A stretch of DNA of 64,000 nt from Prostheceraeus crozeri (taxonomy: Eukaryota; Platyhelminthes; Polycladida; Euryleptidae): contig CAJQUW010012704.1 of assembly GCA_907163375.1 (NCBI GenBank), forward strand, positions 607,550 through 671,549, in the 5' to 3' direction. This document shows, in pieces, positions 34,001 to 47,914 of this stretch. The translations under genes were made by a program, and so were the position numbers. The notes beneath the pieces were generated by a model, which saw only the letters and a list, made by a program, of their open reading frames with translations, did no database searches and was not told the origin of the DNA. How positions within the stretch are numbered: position 1 is the first letter of the stretch; each line of letters opens with the position of its first letter.

Positions 34001-37000
34001 GCCTCATAAGCATGCAATCCTAAGCTGATTGTTCGTCGACGCGACTCCTGTTTTCCCGATTTTATACGTCGAATGGCAATGAAAATGTGATGTTGATTTC
34101 TCACATGACGCTTGATTGCCATGGTGAGATCACTTTCGAGAACATTCACTCTCGAGGAAGCTCTCGCCAACGCAAGTCTCTGTTGTGATTTTTGTAGCTT
34201 GTCAATTACTCACATGTTTCAAATTTAGGGCTGCTAAATTGTTTTTTTGTGCTCCTCCTCATATTCTTTCTCTTGAGAGTGGTTTAGTTTTATTTCAGTG
34301 CCATGAACTTTGTCTACGATGGTTTGAGTTTTCTGCACAATCCATCGGACGACTGGCCGGTGTAGAAAATAATCACTGTGGAAATCGCCGCCATAAACAT
34401 AATATCACCAATATGCCCTGAATCATTATCCCTGACTGAATCACACATCAAATTATGGAACCTTCATGGCTATCTCCTTTCTGCGGCTTCTAACCTTCCG
34501 ATCCGACATTCAGCCATTGGTGAACGCAGACACGACGATTTAACGCGTCAGCATCTTCTCCAAAATTTGGCGAAGCCTCGAATAGGGAAAATTTGCGCCT
34601 CTTTCTATCTGAATCTAAGAATTTATAAATAGATCTTTTCTTGCATTGCTGCAATATATTTGCTTCTTCGTTTCTATCGGGAGAAGACGAGTCTAACTAT
34701 CGAGCTAAGCGCACACGCTACTCATATCACACAAACAAAAATCTCTGTGATTTGCTGTGACCCCCCCCAGAGCATTGTGTGATCGCTTGAAGATCCCTAC
34801 AGTTAACAGCTGAGCGCTGGCGCTTGGAGCGTATTTGAGAGTAGTGACTTGAACCTGTAAAGTGTATGTAAAGTTGTAAACGTAAGGATACTCTCAAAAA
34901 CGAAAAAATAAAACTATTTGAACCTTCGTTTTATGAACGATAATAATTTTTTTGGGGTATGCGGCGAAGGCCTCGCAGGCACGGAGACGACGCCACTGAT
35001 TTGGTAATCCTTTCAGGTACATGCGTGAACTTAAGTAATGAAGTAAATGTATGATTTAAAGTGTAGTTCGGTCAATTTCAGAAACGAATTTCATCTCCGA
35101 AAATTGAAGTATTCAGCCACTACGATGCTTTTCCGACACTTTCCCACTCACCAGCTCGTTAGTTTGTCTGCAAATTCATGATGACGTCACAGCTACCAAT
35201 TCACGTTTTCTGTGTGATTGAGAAGCAGGGTGCGTCTCACGAGACAGAGGGTTCGCTGTGGTTGACTGACAGAGGAACCCTGCAGGTCAAGATAAATCAT
35301 CATTGCAGCATAGCTATTGTTGTGTGCTAGGCAGTTTGTCTTCTTGCTTTATTATGCATTTATTATGCAATTTATTGTTTTGTGAGAGCAATCTCCATTC
35401 CATTGTTAGAGCAATAACTTTTCCGCGGCATGCATTTCAAGTTCCAATGTCATACAAAAGTCCAGCTTGTCAGCTATCTACGGTACATGACCGACAACAG
35501 ATATGTCATGTCATCAGACAATGGATGACCAAACAATTGGTAGCTGACCGTGAGCGAATCTTCACAGACGTATTTAACGCGGCTTGAACAACGCCCGCTC
35601 ACCCACTCTGGTCTCTCCAAGCGAAGTTGTCGGCGAGAGCCGTTGACGGTGTTGCAGCCTATCTTCTATGTGCGAATTATCATCGAACTGCTGCGGACGT
35701 GATCACCACGGCTTGTGGTCCTGGAAGAATCTGGAGACTCTGTTGGTGCTGTGACTGTCTAACAACTGTGAACGTACCATCTGTCCTTGTAAGGACTGTT
35801 TGCACCATTTATTTATTTTCACAATATAATTTATCCACATTTTTCATTTACATTTTTCAATCATATGTTTTGGGGATATTAAGAAAATAATAACCCGTAA
35901 CACTATAATGCATGATGAGCAAGTATTATGGTCAAGTTATGTAGATCAACTCAACTGTCCCGAGCGGAACGACCAATTTATATAGACCGTCATCCAAAAA
36001 ACGAGGCTAATATTTTTGGTGAATGCATCGACAAGTACTTCTCAGTTTCCACTTTCACGAAGTATCATTATACAGCATCATTTTCGTTTAATTACTAAAT
36101 GTTAAATTTCCGTTTCGCTCGGGAATTTACATGTGGTCCAGCTTAAGGAGATTCGAAAAATTCAGCAATTCTATTTACAATCTCAGCCAAGTCCTTCGGT
36201 TGATGTCTCAAAATAATTTATTGCCTGTCTGTTGCTGGTGATAATCGGCTAGTTAGGAAAAGATGTCGGCCGTTGGCAGCGGCCTTCCGAAATTGAGATA
36301 GTTTTAGTGTTGGAAATATTGTGAATTCATGACAAAATAATTCGGCTATTTTGCTATTTCATTTTACGATCATCTTGAGTGTCACATTTCATGTATCTCG
36401 ATGACACCTTCGAGATATTTGAATAATCTCCGATAGATCGGTATTAGTCGCATTAGATAATACTGGCCAGACCGGTACACCTACTGGTTCAGTGAAAAAC
36501 GGAGCGTCTCTTATTTCCTTTATCCTCTAAAAATTTCTATGCTTCGATGCAAAGTCACATTCTACTGGAGCGGTACATGTTATGGAGAAGCTTCTGAAAA
36601 TAAAAATGAAATGCTTTAAATTTGTATTAAAGAATAATAGTACTGACTATACAATGACAGTTGCGCACATGGAACTATGAACTAGTTGCCATTCAGTACA
36701 AAGTGATTGATTACTGATCCGGTTGACACCGCATGTGTAAAATACGAGCAGGCTAATTCAACTCAAAATTGGCTGTAGAGATCATCTCCTGGCCTTGTCA
36801 TCTGAGTGTTTGCAGGCTAGCACAACATCGCAAGCCTTTGTAGTAGGTCAAACCGAACTGACAGCATGCATATTAGGAGTGGAAACGCGAGAAAGTGTCA
36901 AATGAATTGTGTTTTAAGTTTTTGTAACTCGTTAAATCACCACTGCTATACAAATTACATGTATATCGTGTTGACAGTCAATAGCAAGATGTGCCAAAGG

Positions 37001-39877
37001 TTCCTGTTCATTTCCATTGGATACACCATGATGAGAACTGGACGAAAGATCTTGTGGAAATTGTAATGAAGAAATTATTTGTGACATTTCATGTAACCAA
37101 AAGGACATCTTTTTTCAAACAAATTAAACCTTTAATTGTGCAAATCTTGTGTTCATACATTTATTGTAATTTATGTGATGTAATTTACTGTTATTGACAT
37201 ATTCCTAAAATTAGCATGATTCGGAGGTGACAATAGATTGTGAGTATGAAAAGGATGCCAAACATATAAACTCACTATTGTTACTATGTCAAAAGAAAAT
37301 TTTACATAACAAGCCTATACAATGTATTCATGTAGTGTAGGTATTTCGATCATCCATATGAAGGTTATAAACGCAAGGTACATTACATGTACGTACAATC
37401 ACGAGTAGGTAAACCAATGCATGATAACCTACTCGGCCTACGCTTCAATCTCTATGCTAATAAGCATCCTGTATAAATTTAGAGCTGCATCGATCTAAAT
37501 TTGAGTTTATAGTGTTTCTAGTCAACTCAATTCTTCTTTAAGTCAAAGATTACATAAATATAACATATTTTAATCAACCGCTGATTTGATCGAAGCTTCA
37601 ATTAGACAAGCTTACAACACGACATGCATAACATATTCTCGAATTACATTAATAAATTTCATATAAGCCAGAGATGTAATTAAAAATTTAATTGCCACAG
37701 GCTATGTGACATATCATTCTTAATGAGCACATAAAATTATTAACCTCATGTATGATTTTAGGCACTTGCCTGTACGATCAGTCGCCGGTCTTGACTGGTG
37801 CAGCATGGTCAGCGTCTCGATCTGAAATATTTTGGACCTATTGCATCTCCGCATTTACACACGTCGACTATATCATTCATCAGGGGTCGTTTCATGCTAA
37901 TTGATAAATTCATCTTCCATTGAGCAGAAGACTTCTATGTTACAAAGATATGTCACAACATGTTGCAGACCTACTGTAATGTACGAACAATTCAATATTG
38001 CTCCTAGAATGGAAGTCTTCTACTAGAAATGCAGCCTAGAATGCAGCCTTCACTATACATGAATATGAACTATTCGTGAATTAGGCTGTATTGCGTTTTT
38101 CACAGATACTTTCAATCATGTTTCATCATAGTATTGCACAGACCTGGAAATGGTCCGACATGTTAGTTGTGCCGGCTGCCGAAATGTCTTTTCAACTCTG
38201 ATTCGGAGGGCCAAGTGATGCATCAACAATTATCGAATCATGCTTAAGTTACTTACTCATTTTATTAATTACCTCGTGTATAGACGCTATTTGACAGATC
38301 CAATCACACACAAATTGATGAGCGACATATCTCCGCAGTTGTTTGATTTATTTGAACTAAAAATGTTATATGTAATCCTTTTGAACAGATTGACGACGCC
38401 GACTGTAAAAATCCGGGCCAGTTCCAATTCTATTACATGTACTTGTTCACAGGACTTATTGACACATCTTCTATAGATGGTTAGAAGTTTGGTTGTAAAG
38501 CAACTGTCTGCGGACTGTTATAGAAGTAATTCAAACAGCATTTGTCAGCATCTGAAATCCATTTGGCATCTTCAACCCCATAGTATCATACTCGAATTAG
38601 CCCTCGAATTGAATTTCAAGTGCAGCTTCAAGAATTTCACTTTTTCCCTTACTGCATTCATAGCATGCAGTGGGAATTAAAAAGATATAGATGTCGTGTC
38701 ATTAATCAATTTTATAATAGTGAGGGAAAGCGATTCAGTGCTTCTAGAGCATTTCAATACGCATATCAATTTCTAAATAAATGAAAAATATTTGGTTGAT
38801 TTATGCACAAAATTGAGACTACGAAATGTGCGAAATTGAGACTCGTTTCACCAGGAAGAAAAAGTCAATTCAAAATTGCTTAATGTCTCGAGCGGGAGGT
38901 TTTGATTAAAAGATACTATTATCGATGCAAAAAATGTAATTGTATAACCGAGTACAGGTGTACTTGAAGTATGAACGCATGTGAAGTAAGTTTTCAAAAG
39001 ATATCTCGACATAACAGAAGTTTGAATTTTACACTGCATACTATGAACTTCACTTCCCATACTTCAGTGTCCCGAGCATAGCGAAATTTGTAATGGTTGA
39101 GACACATCATGCTGCACTAGGTTGAATTGCGACAAATAAATACGATGTGGAAGATTGTTTTAAACAAGTTAGAAAATCAATTTTCTTGACCGAAAGTGCA
39201 TTAAAGCATTCTTTACAATTTGCTGCGCAAGGTTCGCTACAGCTTCGACTGACGTAATAGAAGTGAATGAATGTAGCGCATGAATGTTATATATTACCAT
39301 AAGGCCCTTTGTATCATGTCTGAGTTCGACGTAAAGTCAAACAATCCATTTCGAAATTACTTTGTTGAAGTGTCTCAAGCGTAACTTAGAAGAAACGTGG
39401 ACACTTTAGAGGAAATAGGACTGGAAAATACGAATTTTTTGCCGTTCTGTTACAAAGCGTGATTGCTGAAAGTTGATACAGTCATCACTCAATTGATGTT
39501 GTGAGATCATCTGCAGCAAGCCTTCGCCATGATGATTAACGTTAAAGTGATTAATTGGAAGTAGGCCTGCTTTTCCATTCAGTCGTTCTTTTCATTAATT
39601 TTTTGGCTTTCGATTTCTTTTGCTTTGCATGAACCTTATACTCTCATCCTCAAATACAGTAATTGCAATGTTGATTATCGTAATAAATATGTGCATTGGC
39701 TTCAAAATGAGACCTTGTTTGTTAATTTCTGATGGATAATTAGAAGGTTATGCTACTTTAAAGTTTAGTCACGGTTTTTATGCCGCACCCTGTATCATTG
39801 TTTCGCTTTATTTTAAGACCAATATTGAAGAAATTTTGTTACTGTGCTATTTTTTTTGAACCTGCGCTACTTTTTTT
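31087..39877. other. Long stretch with no gene recognised
   Basis: About 8.8 kb of AT-rich sequence with only short, domain-free open frames. Minor items: a (GT)n run near 33087-33101; clustered AAAGTGA/ACTTTAAT words near 33468-33530; an eight-C run near 34753. The 5' untranslated exon and promoter of the erlin gene should lie in or upstream of this region, but I could not locate them. Confidence 0.5.
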
Positions 39878-41118
39878 TCAAAATTTGTGTCGGTCACTAT
39901 GTCGGACATCCAATCGATGAAGCACGAAAATCTGTTTTGCTTTCAAAGCACACTTCATTGCCAATTGACCTGACGCATTAGAAACATCGAATCGCCTTCG
40001 GTCGCTCCCAATCAACTGTCCCATTCGATTGAATGCCCCTTCTACATCAGGTCCGTGGAAGCAAGTCAACGCTCGTTATATTATGTTTCATGATTTGACC
40101 AATTCATCTCAGTTGTTTCACGGTACCAATAACTGTCCAATCTTTCCTTCGACTTCATTTCCATCACTTGATTATCGGTAGGCTACTCGAAATGCAGGCG
40201 TGGATTTCTGGCAGTGCACCGGCTGATTGATCTGTATTTAGACATGATGCCAGATATTTCATTGGTTCAATTAAGGCCGTTGAATACCACTCTTAGTGGG
40301 AGATAAACATGACAAAGCGGCAATGAATTGGTTTTCTAGGGGTAACTTTGTTAGGAGATGCTTGGTGGATCGAAGGTAGGGAAATCGAACACTTCTCAAA
40401 AAAAAAGTCAGTTGCTGTTCCAGTGCATTTCTTCAAATACTCAGTACATGAAACACCAACAAACATGGATTTCAGGGGAAGGAGATTCTCTTTGTTCTGT
40501 AAAACATCAAGTGATGCAGCTTTGACTTGTTGAATCTTTTTTAAAGCCTCTGATGTAACAAAAAAAACGGTAGAAGGTTCAATGTCAAGCGCCACATGGA
40601 TGAATGCAATTGATTCATTAGCAGATCTTCATGTTGGAAAAGTTTCAAATAATTTCTAAAACATGGTAGGATGTCGTTGTAGAACTTCAATTGTAAGAGT
40701 AAGTTCACTCGATCAAAAAACAAAGCTTTCGCGATACTTTCTTTACGCGCAAAACCTGCTTCCGTATAGTGAGTACCTTACTCTTTTCCAGTAACGAGGC
40801 AACTTTCTTCCGCTGTTTTCAATATCCGTCATCATCTGGACGTCGTGAAACAGCATCCATGTACAAAAATCTATTATCCAACACACGAAGAGGTTCAACA
40901 AAAACAATGTTTAGAATCATGCAAAGCTCCGGAGATTCATTGTTGACACTTTGTTTAATATCAGCGTAGGCTGCTCTTGTAAAAATTGTTGATTTTTCTT
41001 CAAATATACCAACTAATTTCTCAGCCGCGTTGTTGACAGTATCGCTTGTATCTCTATCGGCATCAACAATATTTGGAGATAGTTTTCTGCGAATTAAAGT
41101 TTCCAGTCCTGAGAACAC
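39878..41118 (-). pseudogene. Decayed hAT-like transposase remnant
   Basis: Minus-strand frames, 5' to 3', give an N-terminal part with PLRVLDNRFLYMDAVSRR (near 40870), a middle LKFYNDILPCFRNYLKLFQHEDLLMNQL region (split, near 40650-40690) and FVTSEALKKIQQVKAASLDV (near 40530), and near the C-terminus GPDVEGAFNRMGQLIGSDRRR (near 40030), which resembles the hAT dimerisation block (NA.VER.FS......RR). Several frame changes and stops. The order of segments fits hAT-type transposase-like genes, but each match is weak. It lies 630 bp from a hAT-like non-autonomous element. Confidence 0.4.
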
Positions 41119-41750
41119 ATCCTCGCATGGTGCTGCAACTGTCCATCATAAAGGACTCACAATGTTATGGAGGTATATTGTTTTGTAGAAAGGTGCTTCT
41201 ACAGCTTTTCAATAGTCAATGGCTTTACGGCCTGTTAACTTCAGTGCTTCAATATAATGAGTTAATGAATGAATTGTCGTCCATAAAATGACGAATGGCA
41301 AGGGGGTCAGGGGTGCATTTTTTGACGGATTTGAACGACTCACGAGACCCAACCGCATTCGATATCTCAAGGCGGAATATCGGAAATTTCCAACTGGGGG
41401 CGGAAAATTCTCATAGGTGGGGCGGCCTACTTTATTATTTCATATTCTCAAGGAAACAAATAAATTGCATACATGTTTTTACGATTCTCAAATAAAGCTT
41501 AAACTTACCGAAAAACGGACTTTTCTGAAATTGTTTTATTTTAATATCCGTATAAATAAATGATTCGGCATAGAATAGAGCATTCTTTCAATCTACAACA
41601 TAGAAATAGATTTTTTATAAATAAGCCTATTCATCTGATTTATTTTATCATCCGGTATTATTAAACTCAAACAATTACAGGTTATTTTATAGGTTGCAGT
41701 TTATATGAAGAATTTGCTTGAAATTTCTATGTTTTACAATAATTGCAATT

Positions 41751-43227
41751 CAGGGTTGGTCGGCAAAAAAACCCACCCGGGGTTTTATCGGGTTATATCC
41801 GGGCGGGTTTTTTCGGGGTTTTTTACCGGGTTTTTCGGGTTTAATCGGGTTTAATCGGGTTTTTCGGGTTTAATCTAGTTATTTCGATTTTCTTGAAATT
41901 AAGAGGTAATCTCTTATTTTAAAATTATCATTTTATTGAAAAATCAAACTACATTGCACACATCAGTGTAATGTAAACCATGATTAAAATACAATATCAT
42001 GAGAAAATATTGGTGAGTACTTAGTATAGGTTACTGTATTTTAGCCGTACCAAATATTCAGATAATTACAGGCTATCTAAATAAGGAATCATATGAAGTT
42101 ATTCTCTCACCTACATTTACGAATAGTATACTTTACACAAGATTGGCTGTTATCTAAAATTTATAAGTTTTTTCTATTATTGTATTATCAGAGAGAAAAC
42201 ACATGTGTAGAGGTCTATAAATTGAACTTTATATAAAAAATATGGTCAAAACGGGAAGATCTAATGAGTCATCTGAACATCGATCACCAAATATCTGTTT
42301 GTCATACCGGTATTCCAAAAGTAAGAAAATATAGGCCTAGACAAAAATATAGGCCCAACTGTTATCAGTGTTACTGATACTAAAGCTAAATAATACGCAG
42401 ATCGTTTCGTCGAACTTTCATATCATAATTTCGATTCATTTTATTTATTTATTTTTTGATAACCTGAGGATGGTCGTTTGGTGTGGTCGAAAGACCTCGT
42501 CCTAATATGTGAAATCGAGGACGCACGCTCTTTCTTATGGTCCGAAGTGTCCGTCGCAGACTTGCAGCCTGCTGCGGTATCAGTAATGACGCGCGCGTAC
42601 CACGCACGCGCCACCCCGAACTCCCCATCATTTCCGAGTGTCTTTTGTATGCTATAATAACATTAATGACCAGACTTGTGGGCAGTGGCTTTAAATCATT
42701 GTTTTCCAATATCGATCTTATCTTACGCACTTTCGACTGCACCAGCCAACCAAAGACATGCGACCAGCAGCGTCAACCAATATGCGTGTGCTCTCCCGAA
42801 TTCCCCATCATCTCACGAATGCATCACTACAGTCCGCTGTTGACAAATCCAGGCTGGCTGATGTCCGGCGAGTCAGGAATGGACAATGGGCATCATATCA
42901 GCATAGGCGTTAAATTTCTTGCGCAATGAAAACATCGGACATTGACATATTATTCGGTTTTCCTTTTCAATATTTGGTGTTGTAGTAAGAAACATGTAGA
43001 TTACGGAATTGTATACATTCCATACGATGATTTTTGAGAAGAGGCAGAGTCAATAAATCAGAAAAATTAATTGGCATTACTGTATTTTAATTAGAAGCAT
43101 CGAAAAAATGACATAATATGGAAAAATCCATTTCACCCGATTTCGCCCGATTTCACCCGCCCGATTTCGCCCGCCGGGCGGGTGAAATCGGGTTTTTTTC
43201 TGACCGGGTGGGTTTTGACCAACCCTG
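41751..43227. mobile_element. hAT-like non-autonomous element with GGGTTT subterminal repeats
   Basis: Ends are inverted: CAGGGTTGGTC...AACCCACCCGG at the left and its complement (CCGGGTGGGTTTTGACCAACCCTG) at the right. The flanks are an imperfect 10-bp direct repeat (aattgcaatt and aattgcattt), compatible with a decayed 8-bp hAT duplication. Directly inside the left end lie many CGGGTTT/CGGGTTTAAT words (41776-41876), and inside the right end the complementary ACCCGATTTC words (43135-43195). The centre is AT-rich except for a GC-richer island at 42449-42920. No transposase is present. Confidence 0.7.
42449..42920. mobile_element. GC-richer island inside the hAT-like element
   Basis: Composition jumps here, and the left edge contains cctgaggatggtc followed by GGTCGAAAGACC, a hairpin-plus-GAAA arrangement reminiscent of Penelope-type terminal motifs. 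Probably a nested retroelement fragment; no coding match. Confidence 0.3.
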
Positions 43228-43344
43228 AATTGCATTTGTTCCACATAATCTTCCACAAACGTTGCAATTGAAAATCTTATTGCATTATTGAACATTGCAT
43301 TCAATTGAGTGGTGAATAGTGTCTTATTCACTTTTAATTTTCAG

Positions 43345-43426
43345 ATGAACTCAGTGGCAGCTGCCGGCATTGGTATTGGTGTTTTCGCTGTTATAATCGC
43401 CAGTAGTATTCATAAGATTGAAGAAG
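43345..43426 (+). CDS. erlin: erlin coding exon 1 (start and membrane anchor)
   Basis: Starts with ATG right after a pyrimidine-rich acceptor (ttttaattttcag) and ends at GAAG|gtaggt, so the exon is 27 codons plus one base. It encodes M-N-S-V followed by a hydrophobic helix AAAGIGIGVFAVIIASS and then IHKIEE, with the glycine completed in the next exon. Erlins are anchored by such an N-terminal helix with the bulk of the protein on the luminal side. The HKIEEG junction is diagnostic of the family. Confidence 0.9.
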
Positions 43427-45105
43427 GTAGGTCGCCAAGAATTTCATCTATTTTCGAGCAGCAGTTCGTAGATCATAGATAGGAAACGTTATGAAATCAA
43501 GTTGAAAGATTTATTACTTCATGAAAGTGTTTCTGGAAGTGTCCCGACCAGCGCTTAAATTAACGGCAGGGCGCAAATTCCGCTTTTTGTGCGCAAATGC
43601 GTAAATTGAGAACTATGGGCGTAAATAATTTTTGTAATGCGGCGAAAATCAAGTTTACAATATATGGTTTTGCAGTTAAATGGAATGTTAAGCATAAAAA
43701 TCATTAAGCTTAAAATGCATCAATAGCGTAAATATGCATCAAAATTTAATATATTGAGGGCTTCTCCAAAAAACCCGGACAATATCGATAGCAAAATAAA
43801 AATATTTCTGTGGAATCCGTAATGTGTCATTGTTCAAGAAAAGTATTTTCAGAAAGAAATTATTTGCAAAGAATATATTTTTATTAACTGTGACATAGGT
43901 TTTAGTTCTTCTCGACGTATTTTGTGCACTGATGACTTGTTAAACGCATTTGTCTTTTAAACTGCTTGTTAACGCAATGGATTGAACCACAACCTTATCA
44001 TGAAAGATAAGGAATGCCATGATGACCTAAGATTTCACTATCAGCAGTCATGAGCATATAAACTTCAGCGTAGAAATGTAGTGCAGATGCTAAAATGTTG
44101 CTCCTGTGAAATCTCTCGTCAGTGACCACTGTTATGCTGACGATAAGCGATAGACAAGTTTTCGACACTTAGATTTTTAGTGGATATGTCCCATCGGGGA
44201 CACTGGTCGAAGCAGGGCCACCAAATAGCTTTCGGCAATTCGAACAATGCAAGAGTGACCAATGCTTAAGTAAAAAAGATGATTTTTTTACTTTCTTTTA
44301 CAAAGATTTTGTACATGACTTGCATTATCATTATTCATTTGTATTTTTCTTAATTGAATTTTTAATATAGCTCATGTTTCATTTTGGCAATTTGATATCT
44401 ATAATTCAATAATAAAATTCGACAACTTGCTTTACTAGATATTGATATAATGTGTCCACCAATTTCCACTGCTATCAAAACTTCGCATCAATCACCAACA
44501 CGATTGTTTGTCTGATCAAAGACCATTTCGGCTACGAGAAGGCAGCACACAGGGCAATCCTCATGCCTTGGCTATGTATGTTATAACAGTTCATCCAAAG
44601 TTTCTCAAAAGTTGAGCTAAATAAGACCAATAATCTGCAGTTCAGCTAGAGTTAACCTGGATTTCCCAGGTTTCTAATTTTAGAAATGAGGATCACCTAA
44701 AACTTTCTTTCATCAAAAAATTCATGGGCAACCATGACTAAGTCCATGTTGGAAGAAACGTTGGGATTTTGCTATTTGAATTTTAGCTGAATAAATTGGT
44801 CTAAAAAAAGCAGATGGGGCTTATTTTTTTGATCCTCTGTCAAATAATTTCCTAGTATGTCCATTTGTTATCATCATACTTTTGGTCGGTGAGGCGTGTG
44901 AGAATGTGGTAAAATGTGACGGAATTTGCCCAAAATGTCGTGCTTGCCGACATTAGGATGTTTTCTAGATCTCAATAAAAGAGAGACTTTATTCAGTTCA
45001 CAATGTGCGGTGAACGTGTTTTAGAGACATCATGATAAAATCAGATGAAGTGATAAATGTAGCTATCTGACAGGCCGCAATTACGTGCATCTGCTAAAAC
45101 GAATA
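43427..45105 (+). other. erlin intron 1, unique-looking 5' part
   Basis: AT-rich intron sequence with no recognised element. It contains short A/T runs and small hairpins only. Confidence 0.5.
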
Positions 45106-47332
45106 CAGGCCTGTGATTACTCCTCAAATTCCTCAAATTTGTTTATTACTCCTCAAATCCTCAAAAATTCCTCAAATATAGCTAAACTATGAGACATTCC
45201 TCAAATATGACACACTACAGACTAATTGAAGGATAATGTATTGTTTTTAGCGAATGGCGATGATATGTAAACTTCCAAACAAGAAGCTAAGATAGAATCC
45301 TATAACATGTACCCTACATCCATACTGCTAATCATGAATCACTCATGATTTATTACTTTTCTTTTTCTCTTCTCATGATTAATTTTTAATTTAATAACTT
45401 AATAATTTTTCTCTTACACACCTGGTAGATTTTAGATAGCGTAATCCCGCTGTGCTAGCTAGATCTGATATTTTGATTGGAAACAGACCTGTCCTTTTAT
45501 CATCTGAATGGGCAGACTGCTAAATAGAATCTTTTCAATATATAAGTGATAACCATAATTTTGAAAAGAACGACTTACTCACCAATTCATTCCATATGAG
45601 GAGAGGAGAACCGTTGTTGTCCTTCTAGTAAGTATTTTTAAATTTCTAGACATTTTATGACATAATGATTTTCTTTTAGCCACGTCATATTTAGCCAGTC
45701 GTTAGCTTGTTTTTTTTTTATTTTGTTACGTTGAATTGATCTTGTTTCATGTCGTTTTCTTTTCTGCAAGCTACAGGGCTGCACATGTTCTTTTTCGTCT
45801 GGACTTACTTTGCTAAGCAGAGAAGTTGTCAGAAGTTATTGTCTGTCGAACTCACTCATTAAATACTTTCACGTATTTAATGAGTAAAACACAGCGATCA
45901 ACCTACAGAAATTGTATATTTGAACACTGCAAGCAATTTTCTTTACTTCTAACTTCACAATATTGCTTGGAATTCCAACAATAAAATGCACATTCAATTA
46001 TTTTCATTAATTGTCTTGACCTTTGTTACAACCTTCTTTATATGTTTCTGCGACTATATGGCTGCTAAATGCATGCCTGTACTTCTTAAAGAACTTAAGG
46101 ATATCGATCTTCTATATCCATTATATTATAACATGTAGGTAGCCCAGCCCACTTGGATTTCTGTGCTCTTATCAACTGAAGCGTTTGTTTCACTCATTCT
46201 CTTCCATTTTTTTCCCGCTTAATATGAACACATCCGACGGGGTAAAGCGGATAGTCCCTAAATTTAGTGTCTATCTGCCTCCTAGTATGAAGCTCTGCTA
46301 TCCCATGAGTCTTTTTGCAGCTACGTTTTCCAGGTTGTACCGACCGACATTTATCCTGGATGAATTACTCACTTATAGATCTTTTTCATAATTTGCTGAA
46401 CACAGGTTGGTGTGAAACTAGTGCACATGTTGCTTATCGTTGCATGCGAAATTCAGATTAATTAAGACATTGAACCACATAGTACTGGGTTGGTAGATTT
46501 TCAACCTGGGTCTACTGCAAGATGTGGATGTCAATATCTCTGCGCAACTTCATGCGAATAGAGGTGATCATCTTTCACTCTTTGCCTGTATGAGACCAAC
46601 AACTTATTTGGCAAGCCTGTTCCCGACACTTGTTTTGTGTTGTATGAGAGAATTCATGTTCATTTGAATGTAGATCTGAGCGATGTGATCAAAGCGCTAA
46701 CAAGTAAACAAGACCCACCAAAACGTATGCAGTATAAAGTAATATTAATAAATTAGTGCAATGTGGCGCATCCTTCATGATAAATTACTGACCTTTTAAG
46801 TCACAAGCATTCCGTCAACAATTTTAAGCTATCTATACTTATGGGTTACTCTCATCCCAAATTTGTCTGAAGTCCGTAAAAATTAATCGTTACAAAGCCC
46901 CAGATGCATGTAGTTGAGGATATATCCTACATTCAAAAATTGCAGTATACAAATCTGGCAAGCATCATTGAATTGGAGACGATAACGTGGAGCAGAGCGA
47001 TATCAGCAGCTTGATCTGACATCCTCTGTGCGACACATTCTAAACAGATAATACTTGAGGCAACAAATTAATTTCGTAACAACGCGGGAAGTGATTATGA
47101 CCAAGTCAGTATTCCTTTGCAATATACACAACTTCAAAAAGTGTGGCGGAGTGTGGTGTGGTCAACCCTGGGTTTACCTTCTTCGCTGTGACTTTCATGA
47201 TTTGAAGTTTGGCCCAAAATCCGTACTAAAATTTGGAGTTTTTCTTGCAATTATCATACTAGGCTTCATTTCCATTCCTCAAATTTTTCACAAAAAATCC
47301 TCAATTTTTTTCATAGGTTAATCACAGGCCTG
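45106..47332. mobile_element. Non-autonomous TIR element with CCTCAAAT subterminal motifs
   Basis: Ends are CAGGCCTGTGATTA and its exact complement TAATCACAGGCCTG (14 bp), flanked by the direct repeat CGAATA (45100-45105 and 47333-47338). Inside the left end are about six CCTCAAAT-type words (45122-45210), with further copies at the right end (47276-47305). The 2.2 kb interior is AT-rich and has no transposase. A CAG-starting end with clustered subterminal motifs is hAT-like, though the visible duplication is 6 bp, not 8. Confidence 0.75.
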
Positions 47333-47509
47333 CGAATAAAAAACGACTAAAACGATGATGTGTTTAGCTGCATAGACAAGGATGCATGAATATGATAAAA
47401 AATGATCTTAAGACATTCCACGTGAATTATGTCTCTAGACATGTTTTCACATAATCAACGAATACATCGGAAACAATTGTTTTCTTTGATCCTGTCTGGG
47501 AAGAGGAGA

Positions 47510-47627
47510 AACTGGGTAGAACTTGATAGACGCGCAGGCTTGTAGTAGCCATAGATTGTCCATCAGTCTATGAAAGTCTCATTTTCGGCCTCGTTCCCTA
47601 CAGAAACCTGTTCTGGCTGTCGGACTA
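47510..47627. mobile_element. Relic right end of the 3424-6060 foldback family
   Basis: The segment tcggcctcgttccctacaga...tctggctgtcggacta matches the right terminus of the foldback element (ttcggccgcgttccctgcag...ctggcggccggacta), with more distant matches further inside (agacgcgca). It ends at the same TA. Only this end was found, so it is an old, truncated relative. Confidence 0.6.
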
Positions 47628-47914
47628 CTGTGATATAATATGCAAGGCCCAATATTTACCGTTTTGCTTTTACAATGCTGTAGATGTTGCAGTTTAACAT
47701 TGTCTCATTCACTCTGACAGCAAATACTTGTGTCACAAGTATGTGACGTAGGTGAAGTGATTTGCCAATGATGTAAAAAGCGACAACTGTGGCATAAATG
47801 CAATGTCCGGTCTAGGCTAATGAGCTGTTCCTTCCGTGAGCATTGTTCGGTACTATCGATGATTTTACATCGTCGTCTACTTGATTGATTGTTGCTAGCT
47901 AAAAGTGTTTCAGC

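Noticed and set aside
34740-35010. A possible solo LTR (poly-C run, AATAAA, TTTTTTTGGGG boundary)
   Set aside because: No TG...CA ends with a flanking duplication could be defined, and no internal sequence is attached.
35303-35890. Two overlapping plus-strand open frames (94 and 87 codons)
   Set aside because: Composition is that of non-coding DNA, there are no domains, and no splice sites link them to erlin.
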